9,896 nucleotides of DNA from Thermoleophilia bacterium. GTDB lineage: Bacteria; Actinomycetota; Thermoleophilia; Gaiellales; SKUG01. Shown here piece by piece: positions 1 through 5,630 of this stretch (the first letter of the stretch is position 1; every line of letters starts with the position of its first letter). The notes below the pieces were generated by a model. It saw only the letters and a list, made by a program, of their open reading frames with translations. It was not told the DNA's origin and did no database searches. The translations under genes were made by a program, and so were the position numbers. The stretch lies in the NCBI GenBank assembly GCA_025964465.1, contig JAOPYS010000292.1, positions 1 through 9,896 of the forward strand, in the 5' to 3' direction.

Positions 1-559
1 GGTCGGGGCGGCGCATGAGGCTCGCGAGGATCGCGGCCTCCTTCGGGCGCAGGTCCACGCGCGTGCCCGCGCGGTGCGCGACGAGCCCCTCGACGTCGAG
101 CTCGAGGTCACCGACCTCGAGCACCTCACCCGCAACTCCTCCGACGTCCGCAGCCGCCGCCGGCCGCGCCACCGTGCGCAGCAGGGCCCGCACCCGCGCA
201 TACAGCTCCTTGAGGGCGAACGGCTTGGGGAGGTAGTCGTTCGCGCCACTGTCGAGCCCGGCCACGCGATCGTCGACCGCGCCCATCGCCGTGAGCATCA
301 GGATCGGCACCTCGTTGCCCGCGGCGCGCAGCCGCTCGCACACCGCCGTGCCGTCGAGCCCGGGGAGCATGCGGTCGAGCACGACGAGCGCCCACGCCGC
401 GTCGGGCATCGACAGCCGGACGAGGGCATCGTCGCCCCGGTCGACCACGTCGACGGAGAACCCCTGCCTCGTCAGCGCCGTCGCGATGATCTGCGCGAGC
501 TTCGGCTCGTCCTCCACGACGAGGATCCGTGCCGCCGTGGTCGTGTCGGTCGCGCCCAT
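1..559 (-). CDS. OmpR-family response regulator, C-terminus cut by window edge
   Basis: DNA-binding response regulator of a two-component system; 186 residues are visible. The receiver domain spans about residues 11-125, with the acidic cluster E16-D17-E18, phospho-acceptor D62 in a VVLDRMLPGLDG block, T90 and K112 (LPKPF). A linker of about 20 residues rich in Ala, Val and Gly leads into the first part of an OmpR/PhoB winged helix (VDLRPKEAAILASLM), where the window ends. The ATG at 559 follows a purine-rich AGGGGA ribosome-binding site. The stop of the DUF347 gene upstream lies 34 bp away in the same direction, so the two are probably co-transcribed from the promoter near 1448-1479. All receiver residues are intact, so phosphorylation is expected. 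Its partner kinase is not in the window and may lie just beyond the left edge (inference). Confidence 0.93.
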   Translation of the reverse strand, partial: MGATDTTTAARILVVEDEPKLAQIIATALTRQGFSVDVVDRGDDALVRLSMPDAAWALVVLDRMLPGLDGTAVCERLRAAGNEVPILMLTAMGAVDDRVAGLDSGANDYLPKPFALKELYARVRALLRTVARPAAAADVGGVAGEVLEVGDLELDVEGLVAHRAGTRVDLRPKEAAILASLMRRPD

Positions 560-593
560 GCCTGTCCCCTACCCGCCGCGGTCGATGCAGGTG

Positions 594-1400
594 TCACGCG
601 CCCCGGTCGAGCCGCTCCGTGCGGTCCACCTTGGTCACCGTGAGGTACACCACGAGGCCGAGGATGGTGACGAGGAACAGCGCGCTGGTCACGGTCGTGC
701 CGAGGCCGAGCCCACCGTCGCCGGTGTCCTGCGAGAGCAGGTCGCCGATCGAGGCGCCGAGCGGGCGGGTGAGCACGTAGGCGATCCAGAACGCGACGAT
801 CGGCCCGAGGCCCAGCAGGCGGTGCGCGGCGTAGACGACGGCAATGAGCCCGCCGAACAGGATCGCCGCCTTGCCGAACCCGACGCCGCCGTCCTCGGCG
901 ATCAGGTCGCCGCCGGCCGTGCCGAGCGCGAACGTGAACAGCACCGCGAGCCAGTAGAACGCCTCGCGTCGCGTGGTGTAGACCGTGTGGATGGAAAGCG
1001 TCCCCTCGGCCGCGTACCACGCGATGAACGTCGCGACGAGTGCGATCGAGAACCCGATCGTCGAGGTCCACAGGCTGACACCCACGTTGTCGGTGAGGTT
1101 GTCCGTGATGAGCGTGCCGACGATGCTGATGAGCACCACGGCGACCCAGTACGGGCCCGCCACGTACCGCCGCCGCGTGAACTGCACCGCGAGCGCGGCC
1201 ACCAGCACGCCGGTCATGATCCACATCGTCTTGGTGATGCCGAGCCCGACGGTGTCGATCAGGTAATCCGCGGCGGTCTCGCCGACGGTGGTGCAGAGGA
1301 TCTTGATGATCCAGAAGTAGAGCGTGATCTCGGGCACGCGGTTCCAGGCGCGCGACGTGGTGGCCGTGGTGTTCGGGCCGGCGACGATCGGGTCGGACAT
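594..1400 (-). CDS. DUF347 (COG4705-type) four-repeat integral membrane protein, copy 1
   Basis: Polytopic inner-membrane protein of 268 residues, about eight hydrophobic segments. I recognise the DUF347 repeat family (uncharacterised membrane proteins, COG4705); no substrate is established that I know of. Four repeats each carry an aromatic-Trp pair, then Gly at +10 and Asp at +15 from the Trp: W30/G40/D45, W85/G95/D100, W150/G160/D165 and W205/G215/D220. Other polar residues in or near the membrane are K33, E41, H138 and R212. The ATG at 1400 was chosen because GGAGGAG lies just upstream and because it falls about 40 bp after a well-placed promoter. The reading frame stays open to 1562 but would run through that promoter and a terminator. 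It heads a likely operon with the downstream response regulator. A paralogue with the same signature lies at 4800-5630. The repeat symmetry suggests a transporter or ion-binding role (inference). Confidence 0.9.
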   Translation of the reverse strand: MSDPIVAGPNTTATTSRAWNRVPEITLYFWIIKILCTTVGETAADYLIDTVGLGITKTMWIMTGVLVAALAVQFTRRRYVAGPYWVAVVLISIVGTLITDNLTDNVGVSLWTSTIGFSIALVATFIAWYAAEGTLSIHTVYTTRREAFYWLAVLFTFALGTAGGDLIAEDGGVGFGKAAILFGGLIAVVYAAHRLLGLGPIVAFWIAYVLTRPLGASIGDLLSQDTGDGGLGLGTTVTSALFLVTILGLVVYLTVTKVDRTERLDRGA

Positions 1401-1447
1401 CGTGGGGCTCCTCCGGGGTCGCCCGGTGTTCGGGCGTGGTCGTTCCC

Positions 1448-1479
1448 ACCCTGCACTCGGCAGATGACACGTACCTGAA
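1448..1479 (-). promoter_or_regulatory. Promoter with 11-bp direct-repeat operator for DUF347 copy 1
   Basis: Read on the minus strand, TTCA begins at 1479 and GTCA at 1468, exactly 11 bp apart. A -10-like hexamer CAGGGT (1453-1448) begins 15 bp after the second half-site starts. Transcription would begin near 1441, leaving a leader of about 40 nt that contains the GGAGGAG ribosome-binding site. The same geometry occurs at three other promoters in this window. The direct repeat sits where the -35 box should be, which fits activation by an OmpR-family regulator. The binding protein is inferred, not shown. Confidence 0.65.
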
Positions 1480-1484
1480 CGACA

Positions 1485-1515
1485 CAGGAGCCCCCGAAGT
1501 GCTCGGGGGCTCCTG
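1485..1515 (-). terminator. Strong hairpin terminator after the PepSY gene
   Basis: A perfect 13-bp inverted repeat (CAGGAGCCCCCGA and its complement) with a 5-nt loop at 1498-1502. It starts 30 bp past the PepSY stop codon, reading on the minus strand. The following bases TGTCGTT contain only a weak T-run, as is common in actinobacterial terminators. It separates the PepSY transcript from the DUF347 promoter that begins 6 bp further on. Confidence 0.8.
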
Positions 1516-1545
1516 CGCGTGGGTGCGGGGATGTCGTCGCGACGC

Positions 1546-2208
1546 TCAGTCGGCCTGGTCACCCGCCTCGGGCGTGTCGGCCTTGGCGGCGGTCACGGCG
1601 AAGGCCGTGTCGAGCTCGACGTCGACCTGCGAGCCGTCGGCCTTCGTGACCTCGACCTCGTACGCCGCCTCGCCGTCGTCGCCGGCCTCCGTCCGCGTGA
1701 CGGTGCCGGAACCGACCTTGGCCAGCGCGGCTGCGCTCGCCTTGCTCAGCGTGGCGCCCGTCAGCGCGGTGCCACCACCGTCGCCGTGGTCACCCTCGTC
1801 GCCGCCCTGCTCGCCCTCGTCGCCGCCCTTCTCGCCGTCGTCCGCGCCCTCGTGGCCGTCCGCCTTGGTGGCCGTGACCCCGAACTTCGCGTCCAGCTCG
1901 ACGTCGACCTGCGAGCCGTCGGCCTTCGTGACCTCGATCTCGTAGGCGGCGCCACCGTCGCCCTTGTCGGACTGGGTGACCTTCCCTTCGCCGACCTTGG
2001 CGAGCGCGGCCTCGCTGGCCTGCTTGAGCGTGGCACCGGTGAGGGCTTCGTCACGGCCCTCGTGCCCGTCCTCTTCGCTGTCCTTGGTGGGCGCCGCCGA
2101 CGAGCCGGAGCCCCCCGACGTGCCAGCGGCGATGGCGTACCCGCCGCCGAGCGAGCCGAGCGCGGCGCAGCTGACGCCGATCGCGATGGTGCGCTTGGAG
2201 ATCTTCAT
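1546..2208 (-). CDS. Secreted double-PepSY-domain protein
   Basis: Exported protein of 220 residues. The N-terminus (MKISKR, then a hydrophobic stretch to about residue 28, AIAA/GT) looks like a Sec signal peptide. Two PepSY-like domains follow at about residues 54-117 and 147-211. They are nearly identical in the stretch around YE[IV]EVTKADGSQVDVELD, and joined by a Gly/Asp/Glu/His-rich linker at about 118-146. PepSY domains are known as small extracytoplasmic modules, some of them peptidase-inhibitory; no enzyme active site is visible. The ATG at 2208 has AGAGGAA upstream. An in-frame start at 2259 is rejected because it lies inside the predicted -10 box. The gene diverges from the response regulator at 2345 and shares a mirrored operator with it, so it is probably a target of that system. 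The acidic linker could bind cations (inference). Confidence 0.88.
   Translation of the reverse strand: MKISKRTIAIGVSCAALGSLGGGYAIAAGTSGGSGSSAAPTKDSEEDGHEGRDEALTGATLKQASEAALAKVGEGKVTQSDKGDGGAAYEIEVTKADGSQVDVELDAKFGVTATKADGHEGADDGEKGGDEGEQGGDEGDHGDGGGTALTGATLSKASAAALAKVGSGTVTRTEAGDDGEAAYEVEVTKADGSQVDVELDTAFAVTAAKADTPEAGDQAD
1613..1665 (-). repeat. Direct repeat copy A (PepSY domain 2)
   Basis: This 53-bp stretch matches 1895-1947 at all but two positions (1656 and 1663 by my reading). The two copies lie 282 bp, or 94 codons, apart in the same frame. They encode the second halves of the two PepSY domains. The near-identity includes third codon positions, which points to a recent internal duplication or gene conversion. 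Confidence 0.85.
1895..1947 (-). repeat. Direct repeat copy B (PepSY domain 1)
   Basis: Partner of the copy at 1613-1665, offset by 282 bp. It encodes the end of the first PepSY domain (TKADGSQVDVELD region). Outside this core the two domains are still clearly homologous as protein but differ more at the DNA level. Confidence 0.85.
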
Positions 2209-2257
2209 GGTGTTCCTCTCGTGCGTTGTCCGGATCGGAACCCGGTGTGCAGGAACC

Positions 2258-2289
2258 ATGCTGCGCCGCCAACGTGAAAGCTGGATGAA
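2258..2289 (-). promoter_or_regulatory. Promoter and operator of the PepSY gene
   Basis: On the minus strand, TTCA starts at 2289 and a second TTCA at 2278, 11 bp apart. The -10-like hexamer CAGCAT (2263-2258) follows with the same 15-bp offset as the other three sites. The predicted start is near 2251, giving a leader of about 43 nt with a ribosome-binding site. The 19-mer TTCATCCAGCTTTCACGTT matches the site facing the other way at 2305-2323 at 17 of 19 positions. Confidence 0.7.
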
Positions 2290-2304
2290 GGCCTCGCCAC
2301 GTCG

Positions 2305-2336
2305 TTCATCCAGCGTTCAGGTTCGACCGCGATACT
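2305..2336 (+). promoter_or_regulatory. Promoter and operator of the response regulator gene
   Basis: TTCA at 2305 and TTCA at 2316 form an 11-bp-period direct repeat, followed by GATACT at 2331-2336 as the -10. Transcription would start around 2343, essentially at the ATG at 2345. The mRNA is therefore probably leaderless, which explains why no Shine-Dalgarno sequence is present. The site is the near-perfect inverted partner of 2271-2289, with 15 bp between the two. Autoregulation by the gene product is the simplest reading (inference). Confidence 0.72.
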
Positions 2337-2344
2337 GCGTCTGC

Positions 2345-3034
2345 ATGCGCATCCTGATCGCCGAAGACGACCCGAAGATGGGCGACCTGCTCAGTCGCGG
2401 GTTGACGGACGAGCGAACGACCGTGGCGGTCGTGCGCACGGGGCCGCAGTTGATCGACCGGGCGCTCGGCCAGCCGTGCGACGTCATCATCCTCGACGTG
2501 ATGCTGCCGGACATGGACGGCTTCTCGACCTGCCGCCGCCTGCGCGCCCGCGGGGTCTGGACCCCCGTGCTGATGCTCACCGCCCGGGATGCGGTCACCG
2601 ACCGGGTGGCAGGGCTGGAGGCCGGCGCCGACGACTACCTGGTCAAGCCGTTCGCCCTGGAGGAGCTGCGCGCCCGCCTGCACGCGCTCACGCGGCGGAC
2701 GGGCACCCACGTCGATGCACGCACGCTGCGCGCGGGCGACCTCGTGCTCGACCTCGACGGCCCCGCGGCGCGACGCGGGGACGTGACGATCGACCTGTCA
2801 CCGACCGAGGTGCGCGTCCTCGAACTGCTCCTGCGCAACGTGGGGCGCGTGGTGTCGCGCGATGCGCTGCTCGACCACGCCTGGGACGACGAGTACGAGG
2901 CCCGGTCCAACGTGGTCGACGTGTACGTGCGTCACCTGCGTGCGAAGCTGGACGAGCCGTTCGGGACCAGCTCGATCGAGACCGTGCGCGGCGCGGGGTA
3001 CCGGCTGCGAGCCGACGGCGGTCGATCCACGTGA
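2345..3034 (+). CDS. OmpR-family DNA-binding response regulator
   Basis: Two-component response regulator of 229 residues, the normal length for the family. The receiver domain (about 1-118) has the D8-D9 acidic pair, phospho-acceptor D51 in ILDVMLPDMDG, T79 and K101 (LVKPF). The winged-helix effector domain (about 130-225) contains the typical DLSPTEVRVLELLLRN, the VDVYVRHLRAKL recognition region and the ETVRGAGYRL wing. The ATG at 2345 was chosen because it gives the conserved MRILIAEDD start and lies 8 bp after the -10 box, so the transcript is likely leaderless. The stop overlaps the GTG start of the kinase in GTGA. As the only complete OmpR-type regulator here, it is the best candidate to bind the TTCA direct repeats upstream of itself, the PepSY gene and both DUF347 genes. 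Confidence 0.95.
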   Translation: MRILIAEDDPKMGDLLSRGLTDERTTVAVVRTGPQLIDRALGQPCDVIILDVMLPDMDGFSTCRRLRARGVWTPVLMLTARDAVTDRVAGLEAGADDYLVKPFALEELRARLHALTRRTGTHVDARTLRAGDLVLDLDGPAARRGDVTIDLSPTEVRVLELLLRNVGRVVSRDALLDHAWDDEYEARSNVVDVYVRHLRAKLDEPFGTSSIETVRGAGYRLRADGGRST

Positions 3035-4416
3035 TCCGCCGCGCTCGCTCCGTGCGGGTCCGGGTGGCGTTGGCGTTCACCGTCGCGATGGTGGTGGTGC
3101 TCGCCAGCATCGGCACCTACGTGTACGTGGCGACCGGCCGCGCACTGGACCACGCGACCGGCGACGCCCTCGCGGCGCGGTTGGCCGACGCCACCGCCAT
3201 CGTGGCGGGTGCCCCGGACCGCGCCACCATCGAGGCCCTCGACTTCGGGGATCGCGACGACACCTTCGTGCAGGTCGTGGACGAGCGTGGGCGCGCCATC
3301 TCCGACCACGGCGGTGACAACCTCGAGCACGGGCTTCCCGGGCGGCTCGTGGATGGCGCCTCGGCCCGGCCCACGTCCTCGACGCTCGTGGTCGAGCGCG
3401 ACGAGCCACCCGTCCGGCTGCTGCTGGAACGCGCGCACCTGCGAGACGGTACGCCCGTCATCGTCGTCACCGGCGCCTCCGTGCGCGCGCAGCACGAGAC
3501 ACTCGACGCGCTCCGCGGAGTGCTGCTCATCGGGGGGCTCATCGGCGCGGCCTGCGCCGCGCTCGTGGGCTACGTCGCCGTCGCCATGTCGCTGCGACCC
3601 GTCGAGCGGATGCGCCGGCAGGCCGCCGCGATCACGCCCGAGGACTTCGGCCGCCGCCTCGACGTGCCACCCGCACGGGACGAGCTGGGGCGACTCGCGG
3701 TCACGCTCAACGAGATGCTCGCGCGCCTCGACCACGGGGTGCAGCGCGAGCGGCAGCTGACCGCCGACGCGAGCCACGAGCTGCGCACGCCCCTCGCGCT
3801 GCTCAAGACGGAGATCGAGGTCGCGCTCGCGACGCCGCCCACGGTCGAGGGCCTGCGCGACACGCTCCGGTCGAGCGAGGCCGAGGTCGACCGGCTCATC
3901 CAGCTCGCCGAGTCACTGCTGCTGCTCGCGCAGTCGGACGGGGACCAGCTCCCGATCGTCCGTTCGCCCGTGCCGCTGCGGCGCCTGTTCGACGACCTGT
4001 CGGCCCGCTACGCCCGGCGCGCCACCCGCGAGGATCGCCCCCTCGTGCTGAACGGCCTTGATGCGCGCGTCGACATCGATTCGGTGCGCATCGCCCAGGC
4101 CCTCGGCAACCTGATCGACAACGCGTACCGGCACGGCCGCGGCGCCGTCGAGGTGCGCGCGGAGTTCGACGGTCGGCGCGACCTCGTGCTCGCGGTGCAC
4201 GACGAGGGGGACGGCATCGCGCCCGAGTTCGCCGAGGACGCGTTCGAGCGGTTCAGCCGGGACGACTCCGCGCGCACGACGAGCGGCGCCGGCCTCGGCT
4301 TGGCCATCGTCCGTGCCATCGCGGCTGCGCACGGCGGCACCGCCAGCATCGAGGGCGAGCCCGGCGCGAGCTGGGTCCAGCTGCGCATCCCGGGCGACCA
4401 CGACCCGCAGCGATGA
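3031..4416 (+). CDS. Membrane sensor histidine kinase, partner of the regulator at 2345
   Basis: Histidine kinase of 461 residues. Order: short Arg-rich cytoplasmic N-terminus; first membrane segment at about 12-34; extracytoplasmic sensor region of about 125 residues with a DHGGDNLEHG acidic/His patch; second membrane segment at about 161-185; HAMP linker; dimerisation domain with the H-box ASHELRTPL and phospho-acceptor H249; then the ATPase domain. The ATPase shows an N-box (N360 to N364, NLIDNAYRHG), G1 box D391-E-G-D-G, F-box ERFSRDD and G2 box GAGLGLAIV. All catalytic motifs are intact. The GTG start at 3031 overlaps the regulator stop by 4 bp, indicating translational coupling and a cognate pair. 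The sensor region does not match a domain I can name, so the signal is unknown. The stop at 4416 directly touches the convergent stop of the next gene. Confidence 0.95.
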   Translation: MIRRARSVRVRVALAFTVAMVVVLASIGTYVYVATGRALDHATGDALAARLADATAIVAGAPDRATIEALDFGDRDDTFVQVVDERGRAISDHGGDNLEHGLPGRLVDGASARPTSSTLVVERDEPPVRLLLERAHLRDGTPVIVVTGASVRAQHETLDALRGVLLIGGLIGAACAALVGYVAVAMSLRPVERMRRQAAAITPEDFGRRLDVPPARDELGRLAVTLNEMLARLDHGVQRERQLTADASHELRTPLALLKTEIEVALATPPTVEGLRDTLRSSEAEVDRLIQLAESLLLLAQSDGDQLPIVRSPVPLRRLFDDLSARYARRATREDRPLVLNGLDARVDIDSVRIAQALGNLIDNAYRHGRGAVEVRAEFDGRRDLVLAVHDEGDGIAPEFAEDAFERFSRDDSARTTSGAGLGLAIVRAIAAAHGGTASIEGEPGASWVQLRIPGDHDPQR

Positions 4417-4653
4417 TCAGTCGTCGGGCAACGCCGCGAATGCCCGCTTGGTTTCCCGGTACCACCCCATCCCCTTGATCGGGTGCTTCCACCGGCCACG
4501 CATCTCGTCGTTGGCGGGCCCGTGTGCCGCGTCGCCGGCGGCGACCATGTCCTTGAGGTGCTGGTCCTGGAGCTTGATCACCCCGTCCGCCTTCTCGGCG
4601 CGGAACGGGGTGTCGCAGGGGCCGCCCATCTGTCGGCAGGTCATGGTCTTCAC
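4417..4653 (-). CDS. Small DUF1059-like protein
   Basis: Predicted cytoplasmic protein of 78 residues beginning MKTMTCRQMGGPCD. The N-terminal Cys6-x6-Cys13 arrangement with nearby Gly residues resembles small DUF1059-type proteins, whose function is unknown to me. The C-terminal half is rich in Lys, Arg and Trp (RGRWKHPIKGMGWYRETKR) and has no membrane segment. The GTG start at 4653 is preferred because GGAG lies 5 bases upstream (GAGGAGCCACC then GTG) and it gives the expected MKTMTC start; a nearby ATG at 4644 is a weaker choice. It converges with the kinase: the two stops form the palindrome TGATCA with no base between them. It diverges from the DUF347 gene at 4800 and shows no copy of the TTCA operator on its own side, so it may be regulated separately. 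Confidence 0.72.
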   Translation of the reverse strand: MKTMTCRQMGGPCDTPFRAEKADGVIKLQDQHLKDMVAAGDAAHGPANDEMRGRWKHPIKGMGWYRETKRAFAALPDD

Positions 4654-4761
4654 GGTGGCTCCTCGAGGTGGCGATCGCGTCGAACACCACGGTACCTGCG
4701 ACCGGCCCGCGCCGCTTCTCCGATCCTGCTCGGCGCCGCCTATGGGCACGCCCTGACCGCG

Positions 4762-4793
4762 TTCAGGTCGGGGTCAGTGTCGCCCAGTACGGT
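4762..4793 (+). promoter_or_regulatory. Promoter and operator of DUF347 copy 2
   Basis: TTCA at 4762 and GTCA at 4773 are 11 bp apart, and TACGGT at 4788-4793 has the same 15-bp offset seen at the other three sites. The ATG at 4800 is only 6 bp past the -10 box, so the transcript should begin at the start codon. A palindromic pair TGACC (4754-4758) and GGTCA (4772-4776) overlaps the site and is an alternative operator reading. Confidence 0.65.
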
Positions 4794-4799
4794 TCGACC

Positions 4800-5630
4800 A
4801 TGCTCGAGGACACGACATCCACCACCACGCACCCCGGCACCAAGGTCTCGGAGGTCTTCGCCCTGTTCTGGGTCGTGAAGCTGCTCACGACCGCGATCGG
4901 CGAGTCGGGCGCCGACTTCATGGGGACGCACAGCCTCGTGGTCGCCGGCCTGGTCGGCGTCGGAGGCTTCTTCGCCGCGCTGCGGTGGCAGCTGCGCTCG
5001 CGCGAGTACCACCCCGTCCGATACTGGGTGACCGTGCTCATGGTCGCGGTGTTCGGCACGATGATCGCCGACGGCCCCCACGTCGCGCTCGGCAGCCCCT
5101 ACTTCGTCGACGCTGCGGTCTACTTCCTGCTGCTGATCGGCCTGCTCACCTGGTGGAAGCGCAGCGAGCGCACCCTCTCGGTGCACTCGATCGACACGCC
5201 GCGACGCGAGCGGTTCTACTGGGGCACCGTGCTGCTGACGTTCGGCCTGGGCACCGCGCTGGGCGACACCACGGCCGAGGACATGCACCTCGGGTTCGCG
5301 TGGTCGATCGCGATCTTCGCGGTGCTGATCGTGCTGCCGCTCGTGGCCTGGCGACTTGGTGCGAACGCCGTGGTCAGCTTCTGGGCCGCGTACGTGGTCA
5401 CCCGACCACTCGGCGCGAGCGTCGCCGACTACTTCGCGTACAAGTACGGCGGACCGCTGGCGTCGGACGGGTTCGGCACGGGGGTCGTCACCGCGGTGGG
5501 CCTCGTCGGGTTCGTAGCGCTCGTCGCGTGGCTCGCGGCATCCCACCGACGGCTCGAGCGCGAGATCCACGACGTGCTCGCCGGCGGATCTGGCGAGCCG
5601 CGCAGCGCCCGGTTACCATCGGGCGGATGA
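4800..5630 (+). CDS. DUF347 (COG4705-type) four-repeat integral membrane protein, copy 2
   Basis: Membrane protein of 276 residues, clear paralogue of the protein at 594-1400. The four repeats keep the identical spacing Trp, Gly +10, Asp +15: W24/G34/D39, W76/G86/D91, W141/G151/D156 and W195/G205/D210. Also shared are K27, E35, the motif L-S-[IV]-H before repeat 3 (H129) and T-R-P-L-G-A-S in repeat 4. Copy 2 differs in a Trp/Lys/Arg-rich loop (TWWKRSERTL, about 117-126) and in a longer hydrophilic C-terminal tail. The ATG at 4800 has no Shine-Dalgarno sequence but sits right after a -10 box, as in leaderless genes; the frame is open to 4668, but that extension crosses the promoter. Its stop overlaps the next start in ATGA. 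Function unknown; transport of an ion is a guess from the membrane acidic residues. Confidence 0.9.
   Translation: MLEDTTSTTTHPGTKVSEVFALFWVVKLLTTAIGESGADFMGTHSLVVAGLVGVGGFFAALRWQLRSREYHPVRYWVTVLMVAVFGTMIADGPHVALGSPYFVDAAVYFLLLIGLLTWWKRSERTLSVHSIDTPRRERFYWGTVLLTFGLGTALGDTTAEDMHLGFAWSIAIFAVLIVLPLVAWRLGANAVVSFWAAYVVTRPLGASVADYFAYKYGGPLASDGFGTGVVTAVGLVGFVALVAWLAASHRRLEREIHDVLAGGSGEPRSARLPSGG

Noticed and set aside
291..1478. Long open frame on the plus strand across DUF347 copy 1 and the first response regulator
   Set aside because: It is antisense to two clearly recognisable genes; its translation is Arg/Glu/His-rich with no domain, as typical for shadow frames in high-GC DNA.
1401..1562. Longer N-terminus for DUF347 copy 1
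   Set aside because: It would run through the terminator hairpin and promoter; GGAGGAG supports the start at 1400.
1770..1860. Short repeats in the PepSY linker as a possible CRISPR or microsatellite
   Set aside because: They are codon-level repeats for Gly/Asp/Glu residues without regular spacers.
1519..2277. Long open frame on the plus strand across the PepSY gene
   Set aside because: Low-complexity Val/Leu/Arg translation opposite a gene with signal peptide, ribosome-binding site and domain repeats.
2476..3030. N-terminal extension of the kinase frame into the response regulator
   Set aside because: It overlaps the regulator in another frame; the GTG at 3031 in a GTGA overlap gives a normal kinase N-terminus.
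2932..3777. Minus-strand open frame inside the kinase gene
   Set aside because: Shadow of the kinase sensor and HAMP region; no start signal and no recognisable domain.
4654..4761. Possible TTCA operator for the DUF1059-like gene
   Set aside because: On the minus strand only a single GTCA is found (4757-4754), with no partner at 11 bp; a TACCGT hexamer at 4694-4689 lacks a -35 box.
4668..4799. Longer N-terminus for DUF347 copy 2
   Set aside because: The extension is Arg-rich, crosses the operator and -10 box, and is missing from the paralogue.
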